This document shows positions 6,268 to 14,627 of a DNA stretch of 53,406 nucleotides, one piece after another (position 1 is the stretch's first letter; each line of letters begins with the position of its first letter). The stretch is from Nitrososphaerota archaeon (GTDB lineage: Archaea; Thermoproteota; Nitrososphaeria; Nitrososphaerales; Nitrosopumilaceae). The notes beneath the pieces were generated by a model. The model did not search any database, was not told the origin of the DNA, and worked only from the letters and a program-made list of their open reading frames with translations. Made by a program: the position numbers and the translations under genes. Location: assembly GCA_028866655.1 (NCBI GenBank), contig JAGWHQ010000010.1, positions 1 to 53,406 of the forward strand, written 5' to 3'.

Positions 6268-6863
6268 GCTTTGAATCCTGCTGGAAGTGTTGTTCTGAAA
6301 GTAGATTTTGGTTTTGGAGGTTCTGCAGCTGGTTGTGGTCCAGTACTTGTGGAACTACCAGTGAACTGTTTGTCCATTGGATGATATGATAATCTCTTTC
6401 TTGTTGCAAAATACTTGTTGCCAGTATAACCTGTTGAGCTAATGTGTGCATATGCAGGTGCTACTTCTCCTGCAGATGGTTCTTGTGGATGAGATGTTGT
6501 TGTTTCTGGTGCTGGTTTTGGTGCTTCTGCTGGTTTCATTCCGGCTGGAAGTGTACCATGAGTTGGACCTGATGCAGCTGGTCTTTGTTGTGGTTTTGGT
6601 TCTGGTGCTGGTGCAGGTTTTGTTTCGGCTGGTTTCATTCCGGCTGGAAGTGTACCATGAGTTGGACCTGATGCAGCTGGTCTTTGTTGTGGTTTTGGTT
6701 CTGGTGCTGGTGCAGGTTTTGTTTCGGCTGGTTTCACCTGAGATGATAAATTAGCAAGCTTTGCTTCAAGCTGTGCTATCTTTGCTTCTAGTTCGGCAGT
6801 GTTAGATCCTTCTGTAACTTTTTTAGTAGAACGTGGTTTTTTTGGCTGTGATTCTTTAGACAT
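6264..6863 (-). CDS. disordered Pro/Ala-rich repeat protein, function unknown
   Basis: The protein begins with a basic segment (SKESQPKKPRSTKK) and a short coiled coil (ELEAKIAQLEAKLANLSSQV). A long low-complexity region rich in Pro, Ala, Glu and Lys follows, then a more ordered tail (GYTGNKYFATRKRLSYHPMD). The middle holds two identical 33-residue units (KPAETKPAPAPEPKPQQRPA, then ASGPTHGTLPAGM). The TLPAG motif recurs at the C terminus (TTLPAGFKA). It has no signal peptide. It may be a scaffold or tether with short linear motifs, but I do not recognise the family. Confidence 0.65.
   Translation of the reverse strand: MSKESQPKKPRSTKKVTEGSNTAELEAKIAQLEAKLANLSSQVKPAETKPAPAPEPKPQQRPAASGPTHGTLPAGMKPAETKPAPAPEPKPQQRPAASGPTHGTLPAGMKPAEAPKPAPETTTSHPQEPSAGEVAPAYAHISSTGYTGNKYFATRKRLSYHPMDKQFTGSSTSTGPQPAAEPPKPKSTFRTTLPAGFKA
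6529..6726. repeat. two perfect 99-base tandem repeats inside a coding region
   Basis: Units 6529-6627 and 6628-6726 are identical base for base by eye, and a third partial unit begins at 6727. The length (33 codons) keeps the reading frame. Identity at silent positions points to a recent duplication or ongoing homogenisation. Confidence 0.9.
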
Positions 6864-6963
6864 GTAGTAGTTGTGAGATATGGCAGTTTATTTACATTTT
6901 GATCAAGCTCAGATTTGGTAATTTCGTAGAAGTTTTATAAGAAGCAGGCACGTCTTTTAGGCA

Positions 6964-7341
6964 TTGGACGACTTTGAAAGGGAATATCCAGGCTTTGACT
7001 GGAAAAACACCCCAGCATACCAGCACCCAGGCGGAAGAAACTGCCCATGCCCCAAGCATGAATACATTCGAGAACAGATAGGAGTTGCAAAGACTGTAAG
7101 CCAGACTTCAAAGGAGCCAAGCAATATCACACTAAAGTTTTGTCCAGATCACTATAACGTATACCTAAAAGAAGTAATTCCATCCATGCCTCTAAAGTAT
7201 AGAATCTTGACAAAGATTGCACTCAAGATAGGTGCAATCAAGATTGAGCAATTAAAGTACATGCAATCAGACCAATGCTTTTACTGCAAATTTGGTTCTG
7301 GTGGACATGACAAGAAGAATGAACTTCCACCGATTTTCTAA
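6964..7341 (+). CDS. conserved Cys-containing protein, function unknown
   Basis: The TTG-initiated 125-residue protein has three possible metal-binding clusters: NCPCPKHEY near residue 27, KFCPDHYNVYLKE near residue 58, and QCFYCKFGSGGH near residue 105. The spacing could make a zinc site or an iron-sulfur site. The remainder looks like a compact mixed fold. I cannot name it. It converges with the next gene, overlapping it by 4 bases. Confidence 0.65.
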   Translation: MDDFEREYPGFDWKNTPAYQHPGGRNCPCPKHEYIREQIGVAKTVSQTSKEPSNITLKFCPDHYNVYLKEVIPSMPLKYRILTKIALKIGAIKIEQLKYMQSDQCFYCKFGSGGHDKKNELPPIF

Positions 7342-7589
7342 ACAGGACTAATCAAGACTTTGGGTTTGTTTGGAGTGTCATGATGACATCTCTTTCCACA
7401 TAGAGGACAGGTAATCCTGTCAAGAAATATGCATTGACAGATATGTGATTTCATATAGCTATCAGCAGTCTTTGAATATTCTCCTGTTCCATTACAGAAA
7501 GAACATTGTGTATCAAGAAGAGCAATTTTCCCCTGACCTCCACAAACTGTGCATTTTTCGTCTCCCAACTTGATGGCATTTTGCGCCAT
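7338..7589 (-). CDS. zinc-finger protein with DnaJ-type CxxCxGxG motifs
   Basis: This 83-residue protein has CTVCGGQGK and CSFCNGTGE, the two half sites of a DnaJ-type central zinc finger. A CQC and a CPLCGKRCHH cluster follow. It lacks a J domain. Such free-standing DnaJ-type fingers may bind unfolded protein or serve as small chaperone partners, but that is inference. It starts at ATG 7589, divergent from ubiD. Confidence 0.7.
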   Translation of the reverse strand: MAQNAIKLGDEKCTVCGGQGKIALLDTQCSFCNGTGEYSKTADSYMKSHICQCIFLDRITCPLCGKRCHHDTPNKPKVLISPV

Positions 7590-7680
7590 AGCATAATTAA
7601 AGTTCTCTAGTGTGGCGCTTTTTTAAAAAACTAGTCAGTATCCTAGTTAAGCTTATACAAGATACAAATCCAGCAAATGT

Positions 7681-9123
7681 GTGCCCATTGAGGATGTAAC
7701 AGAGTTTATCGAAAAACTAGAAAAAGCTGGAGAGCTCAAAAGGGTAAAAACCCAAGTGGATTCAAATCTAGAGATTTCAGAAATTCTCAGTAGAGTAATG
7801 TATGCAAATGGTCCTGCAATAGTTTTTGAAAATATAAAAAATTATGATACCCCAATACTTGCAAATGCATTTGGTTCAATCAAGCGACTTGAAATTGGAC
7901 TAGAGATGCAAGACTTCACAGAAATTGGTCAAAGAATTGTTGACATGACAAGAATGGAGATGCCAACAGGAATTTTAGACAAGCTGAAAAAACTTCCAGA
8001 GCTGTCAAAGATGACAGACATTGCACCCAAGTTGCAAAAGAGCGGTCCAGTCACTGAAGTAATAGATGAGACACCATCATTTGACAAGATTCCAATTTTA
8101 AAAACATGGCCAAAAGATGCAGGCAAGTTTATCACGTTTGGCTTGATTGCAACAAAGCATCCCGAGACTGGCGTGAGAAATCTCGGTGTGTACAGGATGC
8201 AGATCATAGACAGCACTCATGCATTTATGCACTGGCAAAAACACAAGCGCGGTGCACATCATTATGATATCAAAAAAGATTCTGGAAACAAGATAGAAGC
8301 TGCAGTAATAATTGGCTCTGACCCTGCAACAGTATTTTCTGCAGTGGCTCCAGTACCAGAAGGACTAGACAAGTATCTTTTTGCAGGAATTACAAGAAAG
8401 ACAGGAATCAAGACTGTAAAATGCAAAACAGTAGACCTCGAGGTTCCTGCCAATGCAGAGATTGTACTAGAGGGATATGTGGACCCATCAGACATTAGAA
8501 TGGAGGGACCATTTGGAGACCATACAGGATACTATACACCACAAGAACCGTACCCAGTGTTTACACTAACTGGAATTATGCGAAGACAAAAACCAATTTA
8601 CCTTACTACCATAGTTGGCAAGCCAATCTTAGAGGACGCATACATTGGCAAAGTAATAGAGCGTTCATTTTTGCCACTCATCAAAATGTTTCATCCAGAG
8701 GTTGTGGATTTTGCAATGCCAGCTTCTGGATGGTTCCAGGGCATGGCAATAATTTCCATCAAGAAGAGATATCCAGGACAAGCCAAAAAAGTAATGATGG
8801 GTCTTTGGGGAATGGGCCAGCTTGCGCTGACAAAATTCTTTGTTGTAGTAGATGAAGATGTCAATGTTCATGATTTCAATGATGTCATATGGGCAATTAC
8901 TACAAGGTCAGATGCTGCAAGGGATACGGTAATAATTAACAACACTCCAACAGACACACTTGACCCAGCATCTCCTTTTGTAAACTTGGGCTCCAAGATT
9001 GGAATTGACGCAACACAGAAAACAAAGGAAGAAGGATTCCAAAGAGAGATTCAAGAACTTGTAAAATCAGATGAAACCACAAAGAATCTAGTTGATTCCA
9101 AATGGTCTAGTTACGGCATCTAG
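7681..9123 (+). CDS. ubiD: UbiD family decarboxylase
   Basis: The 480-residue protein is a full-length UbiD, the prenylated-FMN-dependent decarboxylase family. It has FENIKNYDTPILANAFGS near the start, the conserved EGPFGDHTGYYTPQEPYPVF block (residues about 283-302) and a DPASPFVNLGSKIGIDAT tail. GTG 7681 is the start. In ubiquinone or menaquinone synthesis UbiD paralogues remove the ring carboxylate. With an MqnC-like gene converging on its 3' end (4-base overlap) and a chorismate gene cluster next door, the late menaquinone (futalosine) decarboxylase role is the likeliest. Other aromatic acids are possible. A UbiX partner is not in the window. Confidence 0.88.
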   Translation: MPIEDVTEFIEKLEKAGELKRVKTQVDSNLEISEILSRVMYANGPAIVFENIKNYDTPILANAFGSIKRLEIGLEMQDFTEIGQRIVDMTRMEMPTGILDKLKKLPELSKMTDIAPKLQKSGPVTEVIDETPSFDKIPILKTWPKDAGKFITFGLIATKHPETGVRNLGVYRMQIIDSTHAFMHWQKHKRGAHHYDIKKDSGNKIEAAVIIGSDPATVFSAVAPVPEGLDKYLFAGITRKTGIKTVKCKTVDLEVPANAEIVLEGYVDPSDIRMEGPFGDHTGYYTPQEPYPVFTLTGIMRRQKPIYLTTIVGKPILEDAYIGKVIERSFLPLIKMFHPEVVDFAMPASGWFQGMAIISIKKRYPGQAKKVMMGLWGMGQLALTKFFVVVDEDVNVHDFNDVIWAITTRSDAARDTVIINNTPTDTLDPASPFVNLGSKIGIDATQKTKEEGFQREIQELVKSDETTKNLVDSKWSSYGI

Positions 9124-10238
9124 TGGACTCGTACAACATTGTAGAAGTTGTCTCGCTCTTCTACTTCGTAACCAATTTGCTTTACCGCTTGGATTATTTT
9201 TGCACCAGTAAGTTCAGTTGAGCGAGCTCCAGTGCAAGAGACCACTTCTTCTCCAAGAAGCGTTCCACCAAAATCGTCTGCACCATACTGCAGAGCCATT
9301 TGTGCCATGGCAACACCGTTTGTAAGCCAAGAAGATTGTATGTGTGGAATCAAATCATTGTACATTATTCTAGATATTGCAATCATCTTCAAGAGTTGTG
9401 TCCCTCCTGCAGGATATTTTACAGTCTCTTGTTTTTGCATCAGAGTATTGTTTGGCTCAAAGCTCCATGGAATAAAGGCCATGAATCCATTTGTCTTTTC
9501 CTGCAGTCTTGCAATTTTCATAAAGTGTTCTGCAACATCATCTCGTGTTTCCACATGACCGTACATCATTGTAGCAGATGCAGGAATTCCCATAGTGTGA
9601 GCTTCTTCCATTATTCTAATCCATGTATCACTTGAGATCTTTTTTGGACTGATGATTTTTTTTACTTCATCAACTAGAATTTCTGCACCAGCACCTGGAA
9701 TTGATTGCATTCCGGCTTCTTTGAGTCTTGATAAGACCTCTTTTGTGCTAGTGTGTTCAACTTTTGATATCATGTCAACTTCAGAAGCTGACAAGCCATG
9801 AACTCCAACTGAAGGGAATTTTTTTCTTATCAACCTAAACGCGTCTTCAAAATATTCAATCTTAAGAGATGGATTGTGTCCTCCTTGAAACATTACTTGA
9901 GTTATACCAAACATCTCCCAAGCTGCCTTGACTCTAGATTCTATCTTGTCTAGTGTTACAGTATAGGATTCTTCATGACCCGGAGGTCGATAAAAGGCGC
10001 AAAACTTGCAATCGGTGATACACACGTTTGTATAATTTAGAATCATATTGTTTACAAAAGAAGAACGTCGTCCAAACTTTTTTCTTGTAAGATATCCAGC
10101 AACAAGTCCCATCAAGTGTACATTATCAGAGTCTAGCAATCTCTTGCATTCTTCGATTCCAGGCCTGATACCAATCAAGGAATTCTCCAAAATGTCACCA
10201 ATTTCTGAATGATGAAGCTGTTCTGTAAGTTGGCTCAA
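9120..10238 (-). CDS. mqnC: radical SAM enzyme, MqnC-like (dehypoxanthine futalosine cyclase)
   Basis: The protein carries the radical SAM cluster CITDCKFC (C73, C77, C80; CX3CX2C) in the context NVCITDCKFCAFYRPPGHEE, typical of the MqnC/MqnE/CofH group. The following QGGHNPSLKIEYFED and HGLSASEV segments fit best with MqnC, which cyclises dehypoxanthine futalosine on the way to menaquinone. CofH (F420 synthesis) is the main alternative. TTG 10238 is the start. It faces ubiD tail to tail and is followed upstream by chorismate synthesis genes, whose product feeds the futalosine route. Confidence 0.82.
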   Translation of the reverse strand: MSQLTEQLHHSEIGDILENSLIGIRPGIEECKRLLDSDNVHLMGLVAGYLTRKKFGRRSSFVNNMILNYTNVCITDCKFCAFYRPPGHEESYTVTLDKIESRVKAAWEMFGITQVMFQGGHNPSLKIEYFEDAFRLIRKKFPSVGVHGLSASEVDMISKVEHTSTKEVLSRLKEAGMQSIPGAGAEILVDEVKKIISPKKISSDTWIRIMEEAHTMGIPASATMMYGHVETRDDVAEHFMKIARLQEKTNGFMAFIPWSFEPNNTLMQKQETVKYPAGGTQLLKMIAISRIMYNDLIPHIQSSWLTNGVAMAQMALQYGADDFGGTLLGEEVVSCTGARSTELTGAKIIQAVKQIGYEVEERDNFYNVVRVH

Positions 10239-10452
10239 TTGACTGTTTTTTCTCTTTAGCGTATTTAATCGTTTGAGAACAAAATGACCTTGGTTTTCAT
10301 CTCACATCCGAAAAAGTTTGGGGTACATTAAAAATTAATTTCAAAAAAATCACGATTTATCTTTTTGATAATTTTTCCCAGTTGCCAGACTTGTAAATTC
10401 TTGTCCATTTTTCCCGCTATTTTTAAGTAGGGCACACCAACGATTAACACCA

Positions 10453-11241
10453 ATGGTAACAGGCCACCAGATTCGAATGAATCGTATTTTACGCAATGGC
10501 AAAATGCTCTGCATTCCGATGGACCATGGAATATCAAGTGGCCCACTAAAAGGAATTGAAGATCCTTATGCATTGATTTACAATTGCCAGCATTTTGGTC
10601 TTACATCAGTCATCATCAACAAAGGAATTCTCAAAAACTTGCCAAAACCAACCAAGATTGGATTAATTGTACATTTCTCAGGCAGCACTTCACTATCTGT
10701 TTTCCCAAATAGGAAGATGTTGACAGGCTCTGTTGAAGAAGCATTACGACTTGGTGCAGACGGAGTTTCATTACATATCAACATTGGAGGAAAAGAAGAA
10801 CCAGAAATGATAGAACAACTCGGCAGAATTGCTGATGACTGTCACAAATGGAGTATGCCTCTTTTAGCAATGATGTATCCTAGAGGAGAGAATATCAAAA
10901 ATCCACACGACCCAGAGATAGTGGGCCATGTTGCAAGAATTGGAGCAGAGTGTGGTGCAGATATTGTAAAAACACTTTACACTGGAGATGTCGATTCATT
11001 CAAGAAAATAGTCAAGAGCACACCAGTACCTGTTGTAATAGCTGGCGGTCCAAAGGCAAAGACAGACAAGGACATATTGCAAATGACTGAAGAGGCAATG
11101 GAGGCAGGCGCCAAGGGAGTAACATATGGAAGAAACATCTTTGAACACAAGGACCCAGGCAAGATGACTCATGCTCTTTCCGCAATAATATTTAGAAAAG
11201 AAACAGCAAAGGAAGCTGCAAAGTACATTGAGCAAAAATAG
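10453..11241 (+). CDS. 2-amino-3,7-dideoxy-D-threo-hept-6-ulosonate synthase (ADH synthase)
   Basis: This 262-residue class I aldolase-like enzyme belongs to the archaeal family that makes ADH, the first step of the archaeal shikimate pathway (MJ0400 type). Visible landmarks are MDHGISSGP (residues 23-31), MMYPRGE and the Schiff-base lysine region DIVKTLYTG (K173). The barrel ends with AGGPKAKTD and GAKGVTYGRNIFEH. It overlaps the next gene, DHQ synthase II, by 14 bases, so the two first pathway steps are translationally coupled. Bacterial DAHP synthase is not seen, consistent with this route. Confidence 0.93.
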   Translation: MVTGHQIRMNRILRNGKMLCIPMDHGISSGPLKGIEDPYALIYNCQHFGLTSVIINKGILKNLPKPTKIGLIVHFSGSTSLSVFPNRKMLTGSVEEALRLGADGVSLHINIGGKEEPEMIEQLGRIADDCHKWSMPLLAMMYPRGENIKNPHDPEIVGHVARIGAECGADIVKTLYTGDVDSFKKIVKSTPVPVVIAGGPKAKTDKDILQMTEEAMEAGAKGVTYGRNIFEHKDPGKMTHALSAIIFRKETAKEAAKYIEQK

Positions 11242-12283
11242 AGAATTAATTATTGCCCCAAAAGTTTCAAGGGGCCAGCTTGGCAAATTTTTATCCGAGA
11301 TAGAAAAAGAAGGAATCAAAACTGTAAGTCTAGACCCAGCTTGGCTCAAGGGAATCAAGACCAAAGTTTCTACAGTGCATACCTCGATAAATGCAGATTA
11401 TGTCATAGTTGACAAGGTTACAAAGATCAAAGGCAAAAAAATAGGAATGAAGTTCAAGGTTCTATCAAATGCAGATATTGAAAAGATACTCCAGTTTGCA
11501 AAGGCAGGACTAGACTTTGTCATAATAGAGGTGATGGACTGGAAGATAATTCCACTAGAGAACATAATTGCAAAGCTGCACAAGATTCACACCGAAGTAT
11601 TTGCAGTAGCAAACACCCCCGATGAGACCCGCAAGATGTTTTCAATATTAGAGATAGGTGTTGATGGTGTGATATTTTCAACTGGCTCTATAAATGAGGT
11701 AAAAGAGTCCATGGTATATCTCGGGACAAAGAACTTTGATCTAAGACCTGCCAAGATTTTAGAAATTAAAGAGGTAGGAAATGGGGAGCGTGTTTGTGTA
11801 GATACAGCATCCATCCTAGGACGGGGAGAAGGAATGCTGATTGGAAGCAGATCCAATTTCCTTTTCTTGGTACACAATGAATCAGTTGGCTCGTCATTTA
11901 CTTCACCAAGACCTTTTAGAGTAAACGCAGGTGCAGTACACTGTTACACTTTATCCCCAGATGGAACAACAAATTATTTGTCAGAGCTGGAAACAGGCTC
12001 TGAAGTTCTAGTTATTAATTCACATGGCAAGGCAAGAAGAGCTACAGTTGGTCGCTCTAAAATAGAAAGCAGGCCAATGTTGATGATAAAGGCACAGATT
12101 GGAGATGAGGTCGGTGGAATCATTGCACAAAATGCAGAGACCATACGATTTGTACGTCCAAATGGTCACCTAGTATCAGTTACACACCTAAAGAAAGGAG
12201 ACATTGTACTAGCATATTCCAAGCCAGCAACTGGAAGACATTTTGGCATGGAAGTAGATGACGAATATATCGTAGAAAAGTAA
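11228..12283 (+). CDS. 3-dehydroquinate synthase II (archaeal type)
   Basis: The 351-residue protein matches the archaeal DHQ synthase II family (MJ1249 type), which oxidises and cyclises ADH to 3-dehydroquinate using NAD. Typical segments are KGKKIGMKFKVLSNADIEKI, GRGEGMLIGSRSNFLFLVHN (residues about 198-217) and SFTSPRPFRVNAGAVHCY. TTG 11228 lies within the last codons of the ADH synthase gene. It forms a two-gene unit with that gene; the next pathway gene (aroD) is 2.3 kb away. Confidence 0.93.
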   Translation: MSKNRELIIAPKVSRGQLGKFLSEIEKEGIKTVSLDPAWLKGIKTKVSTVHTSINADYVIVDKVTKIKGKKIGMKFKVLSNADIEKILQFAKAGLDFVIIEVMDWKIIPLENIIAKLHKIHTEVFAVANTPDETRKMFSILEIGVDGVIFSTGSINEVKESMVYLGTKNFDLRPAKILEIKEVGNGERVCVDTASILGRGEGMLIGSRSNFLFLVHNESVGSSFTSPRPFRVNAGAVHCYTLSPDGTTNYLSELETGSEVLVINSHGKARRATVGRSKIESRPMLMIKAQIGDEVGGIIAQNAETIRFVRPNGHLVSVTHLKKGDIVLAYSKPATGRHFGMEVDDEYIVEK

Positions 12284-12324
12284 GTCCTAAAAAATTATTA
12301 TACACCATTTCAACAAGAAAAGCT

Positions 12325-12486
12325 ATGAGCCTTCATTGCAACATTTGTGTAACAGAAATAAATGAAAATGATGTCGAGTCACATATCAATTCCTCAAGCC
12401 ATCTTGAAAACAAGTCAAAAATTTCTTCAAGTAGCAAAGGCTCTGACAAGAGTGTAGCTGCCATGTGGCTAAAATCATTTGTATAA
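12325..12486 (+). CDS. C2H2 zinc-finger micro-protein, 53 aa
   Basis: The ATG-initiated frame encodes MSLHCNICVTEINENDVESH, then INSSSHLENKSKISSSSKGS and a short hydrophobic end. C5, C8, H20 and H26 give a CX2CX11HX5H pattern, close to a classical C2H2 finger. The rest is Ser/Lys-rich. Function is unknown; nucleic acid binding is the usual guess for single C2H2 fingers in these archaea. Confidence 0.6.
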   Translation: MSLHCNICVTEINENDVESHINSSSHLENKSKISSSSKGSDKSVAAMWLKSFV

Positions 12487-12559
12487 GATACCATTACAGA
12501 TGAAATTTGTATCAAACTGTACGCTAGCAAACTTTTTTTTAAAAATAAAAAAGATATGT

Positions 12560-12763
12560 TTACTCGAATTTCTTTTTTAGCTGGACTATCTCAGCCATCT
12601 CGTCTTTGAGATGTTTTTTCAAAAGAGATTCATGTTCTCGTTTATGCCTCCAGTACAAGTTCATCATTGATTGTCTGGATCGTGCATGTTTCAATGCAGC
12701 AGTATATTTTCTGTGGCTTTTCTCAACAATTCGAAAATATGACTTGCTGTTAGAAGTAACCAT
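12560..12763 (-). CDS. small basic helical protein, 67 aa
   Basis: The protein is very rich in Lys, Arg and His (SHRKYTAALKHARSRQSMMN, YWRHKREHESLLKKHLKDEM) and is predicted all-helical. It lacks cysteines, a signal peptide and membrane segments. It starts at ATG 12763, 59 bases downstream of the DNA methyltransferase gene on the same strand, so the two may be co-transcribed. A nucleic acid-binding role would suit its charge but is unproven. Confidence 0.5.
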   Translation of the reverse strand: MVTSNSKSYFRIVEKSHRKYTAALKHARSRQSMMNLYWRHKREHESLLKKHLKDEMAEIVQLKKKFE

Positions 12764-12822
12764 ATGAAGAATTTTGATTCTTAATAGATAACCTTTCCTA
12801 TCTAGTTAGACTAGAACAGGTG

Positions 12823-13674
12823 TTATAGTGATATTGGTTTTTTCCAGTTAGGAACAAGCTGCATCTTACGAAGAGACGGCGGTTCCAAGGTTCGCTTTTG
12901 TGCAATTTTGACATATTTTGCGGACTTGTCAACTCCATGATATTTCCTGTGAAGAAATCTTGCCATCTTTGTAGTTTGGCCACTTCCAACAAATGGATCA
13001 AGAACAATGTCTCCAACATTGCTATACAGCTGAATCAAGCGATACGGTATCTCTTCTGGAAATGCAGCAGGATGAAATTTTCTGTAACTTGGAGGCATTG
13101 GAGCAATGTGCCAGACAGAGTTTGCAATCTCTTTTTTCATCAAATCATCAAGCACTAGTTTGCTTTTCTTGTCTTTGACGTTGTGAAATGGCATCTTTCG
13201 AAGAATGATAATCTGCTCATGCATGATATTGGGATAATAGTATGTCGGATACGGATGTTGGACTGTAACCCTGAATCTTTTTTTTCCTCCAGTAACTTTA
13301 TTCCAGATTATCTCTTCAAAAAAACTCCAACCTATCTCTTTTTTTGTCAATTCTACAAGAAGTAATGCAGGTAAAGGAAGTTTGTTTTTGCCTTCAATTA
13401 TTTCGTTGCCTATAACAATACAACAAAATCCACCAGGTTTTGTTACACGGTACACTTCAGAGAAGATGGTGCGCATCTCTTCAAGCCAGTCCCCAATCGA
13501 GGTCTCAACTGTTCCACGATACCACTTTTCAGTATCTTGATGTTCTTGATAGTTTATGGCATTGTGATAAGGGGGTGATGTAACTGTTAACGCAATTTTA
13601 TTGTCAGGCAAGTGCGATAGATCTTTAGAATTAGCGACAACAATGGAGTTTGGTTTCCACACTACATCCCTCAA
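12823..13674 (-). CDS. DNA methyltransferase, N4-cytosine/N6-adenine type (orphan)
   Basis: The 283-residue enzyme has the catalytic motif IV TSPPY at residues 32-36, before the SAM-binding motif I DPFVGSGQT starting near residue 226, the order of beta-class amino-methyltransferases. SPPY (rather than DPPY) favours N4-methylcytosine. The middle holds VYRVTKPGGFCCIVIGNEII. No endonuclease or specificity gene is adjacent, so it is an orphan. Its partner could be a far-off nuclease, or its mark could serve regulation or repair. The recognition sequence cannot be read. Confidence 0.88.
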   Translation of the reverse strand: MRDVVWKPNSIVVANSKDLSHLPDNKIALTVTSPPYHNAINYQEHQDTEKWYRGTVETSIGDWLEEMRTIFSEVYRVTKPGGFCCIVIGNEIIEGKNKLPLPALLLVELTKKEIGWSFFEEIIWNKVTGGKKRFRVTVQHPYPTYYYPNIMHEQIIILRKMPFHNVKDKKSKLVLDDLMKKEIANSVWHIAPMPPSYRKFHPAAFPEEIPYRLIQLYSNVGDIVLDPFVGSGQTTKMARFLHRKYHGVDKSAKYVKIAQKRTLEPPSLRKMQLVPNWKKPISL

Positions 13675-13745
13675 TCATTTTGATATTTAACAGTTGTAAA
13701 AATAAAAGAATTATTCTAGCATAAAATTAAATCAAAGAAAATCAC

Positions 13746-13772
13746 CTAAAACATGTACTTGACATGTTTTAG
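13746..13772 (-). terminator. hairpin directly after the alba gene
   Basis: CTAAAACATGT and ACATGTTTTAG form a perfect 11-bp stem around the 5-base loop ACTTG (27 bases). On the minus strand it begins 4 bases after the alba stop codon and is followed by T-rich sequence. It probably ends or stabilises the abundant alba transcript. Confidence 0.65.
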
Positions 13773-13776
13773 ACAA

Positions 13777-14073
13777 TCATGCGTTTTTTTGTACTTCTAT
13801 TTCTATAGTTGATACGTTTCTTGATCTTCCATCTAGTGATTCAAGATGTTCGGATCCTATACGAATTTGTCCTATAGAGTATCCAGAGTTGTCAGTTCTT
13901 CGTGCAATTATTTGTGCAACATCTACTGCTCTACCTATGCTAAGCCCTCTTGCCTTTATTGAGACCTTTGGGTTGTTAGCCAGTTGTATGAGCGCAGATG
14001 TTACGTATGCCATAATAGGCTTTTTTCCGATGAAGACAACGTCTTTTGTGTCATGTGATGTGTCTGAACTCAT
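13777..14073 (-). CDS. albA: Alba, chromatin protein
   Basis: This 98-residue protein is a typical Alba, a dimeric DNA/RNA-binding chromatin protein. It has VFIGKKPIMAYVTSALIQL (residues 13-31; the paired lysines K17-K18 sit where Alba contacts nucleic acid and is acetylated). KARGLSIGRAVDVAQIIARR and the C-terminal STIEIEVQK strand follow. The N terminus has about ten extra polar residues. The gene is monocistronic, with a strong hairpin right after its stop. Confidence 0.93.
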   Translation of the reverse strand: MSSDTSHDTKDVVFIGKKPIMAYVTSALIQLANNPKVSIKARGLSIGRAVDVAQIIARRTDNSGYSIGQIRIGSEHLESLDGRSRNVSTIEIEVQKNA

Positions 14074-14290
14074 AGATACTCTCTAAAGTGATCGTTTCAT
14101 AAAAGTTTCTTCCATTATCACGTTTCAGCCAAATGTCACGTCCATCCGAAATGACACCTCACGAACATGAATAATTTCAACAGTGGTCAAGAAAGATAAG
14201 AGACAGATCATTTGACGAATAAAAAATTGAGATCATGTTTATTTCATTTAGATAGATGGATGCTAATCTAAATATACTAGTAGAATGTAG

Positions 14291-14614
14291 ATGCAATTAA
14301 TGTCCAACCAACAAATTAAGATCGGTTTGGTCGCATTAGCATTAGTAACCATAATGGTTTTTGCAACAACATTACCTGCGGTAAATGCACTTACACCAAG
14401 TACAGTGTATCCAAAGTACTCACAGAAAACAGACAGAACTGCAGGCGGACAACATATTTGTGGACAAACATTATGTTCACCAGATACATGGTCCAAGATG
14501 AGCCAAAAACTTCTTGATGCACAACGCGATCCTAGCAAATGTATGGATTCATTGAAAGGATGGATGTATTGTACACAACCATCCATGAGCATGCCAAAGA
14601 ACTCAACCAAATAA
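14291..14614 (+). CDS. small exported four-Cys protein, function unknown
   Basis: A signal peptide is clear: a basic start, the core IGLVALALVTIMVFATTLPA, and a likely cut after AVNA. The mature part of about 73 residues has four cysteines (HICGQTLC, then SKCMDSLKGWMYC), which may form two disulfides outside the cell. Met-rich and Ser-rich ends are present. Family not recognised. It lies 13 bases before aroD on the same strand and may be co-transcribed with it. Confidence 0.65.
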   Translation: MQLMSNQQIKIGLVALALVTIMVFATTLPAVNALTPSTVYPKYSQKTDRTAGGQHICGQTLCSPDTWSKMSQKLLDAQRDPSKCMDSLKGWMYCTQPSMSMPKNSTK

Positions 14615-14627
14615 GTGCCAAAAACTC

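Noticed and set aside
6446-6754. Long plus-strand frame rich in Val/Leu opposite the repeat protein
   Set aside because: It is the antisense shadow of the Pro/Ala repeat gene; the pseudo-hydrophobic repeats come from the complementary codons, and no start signal or family match is seen.
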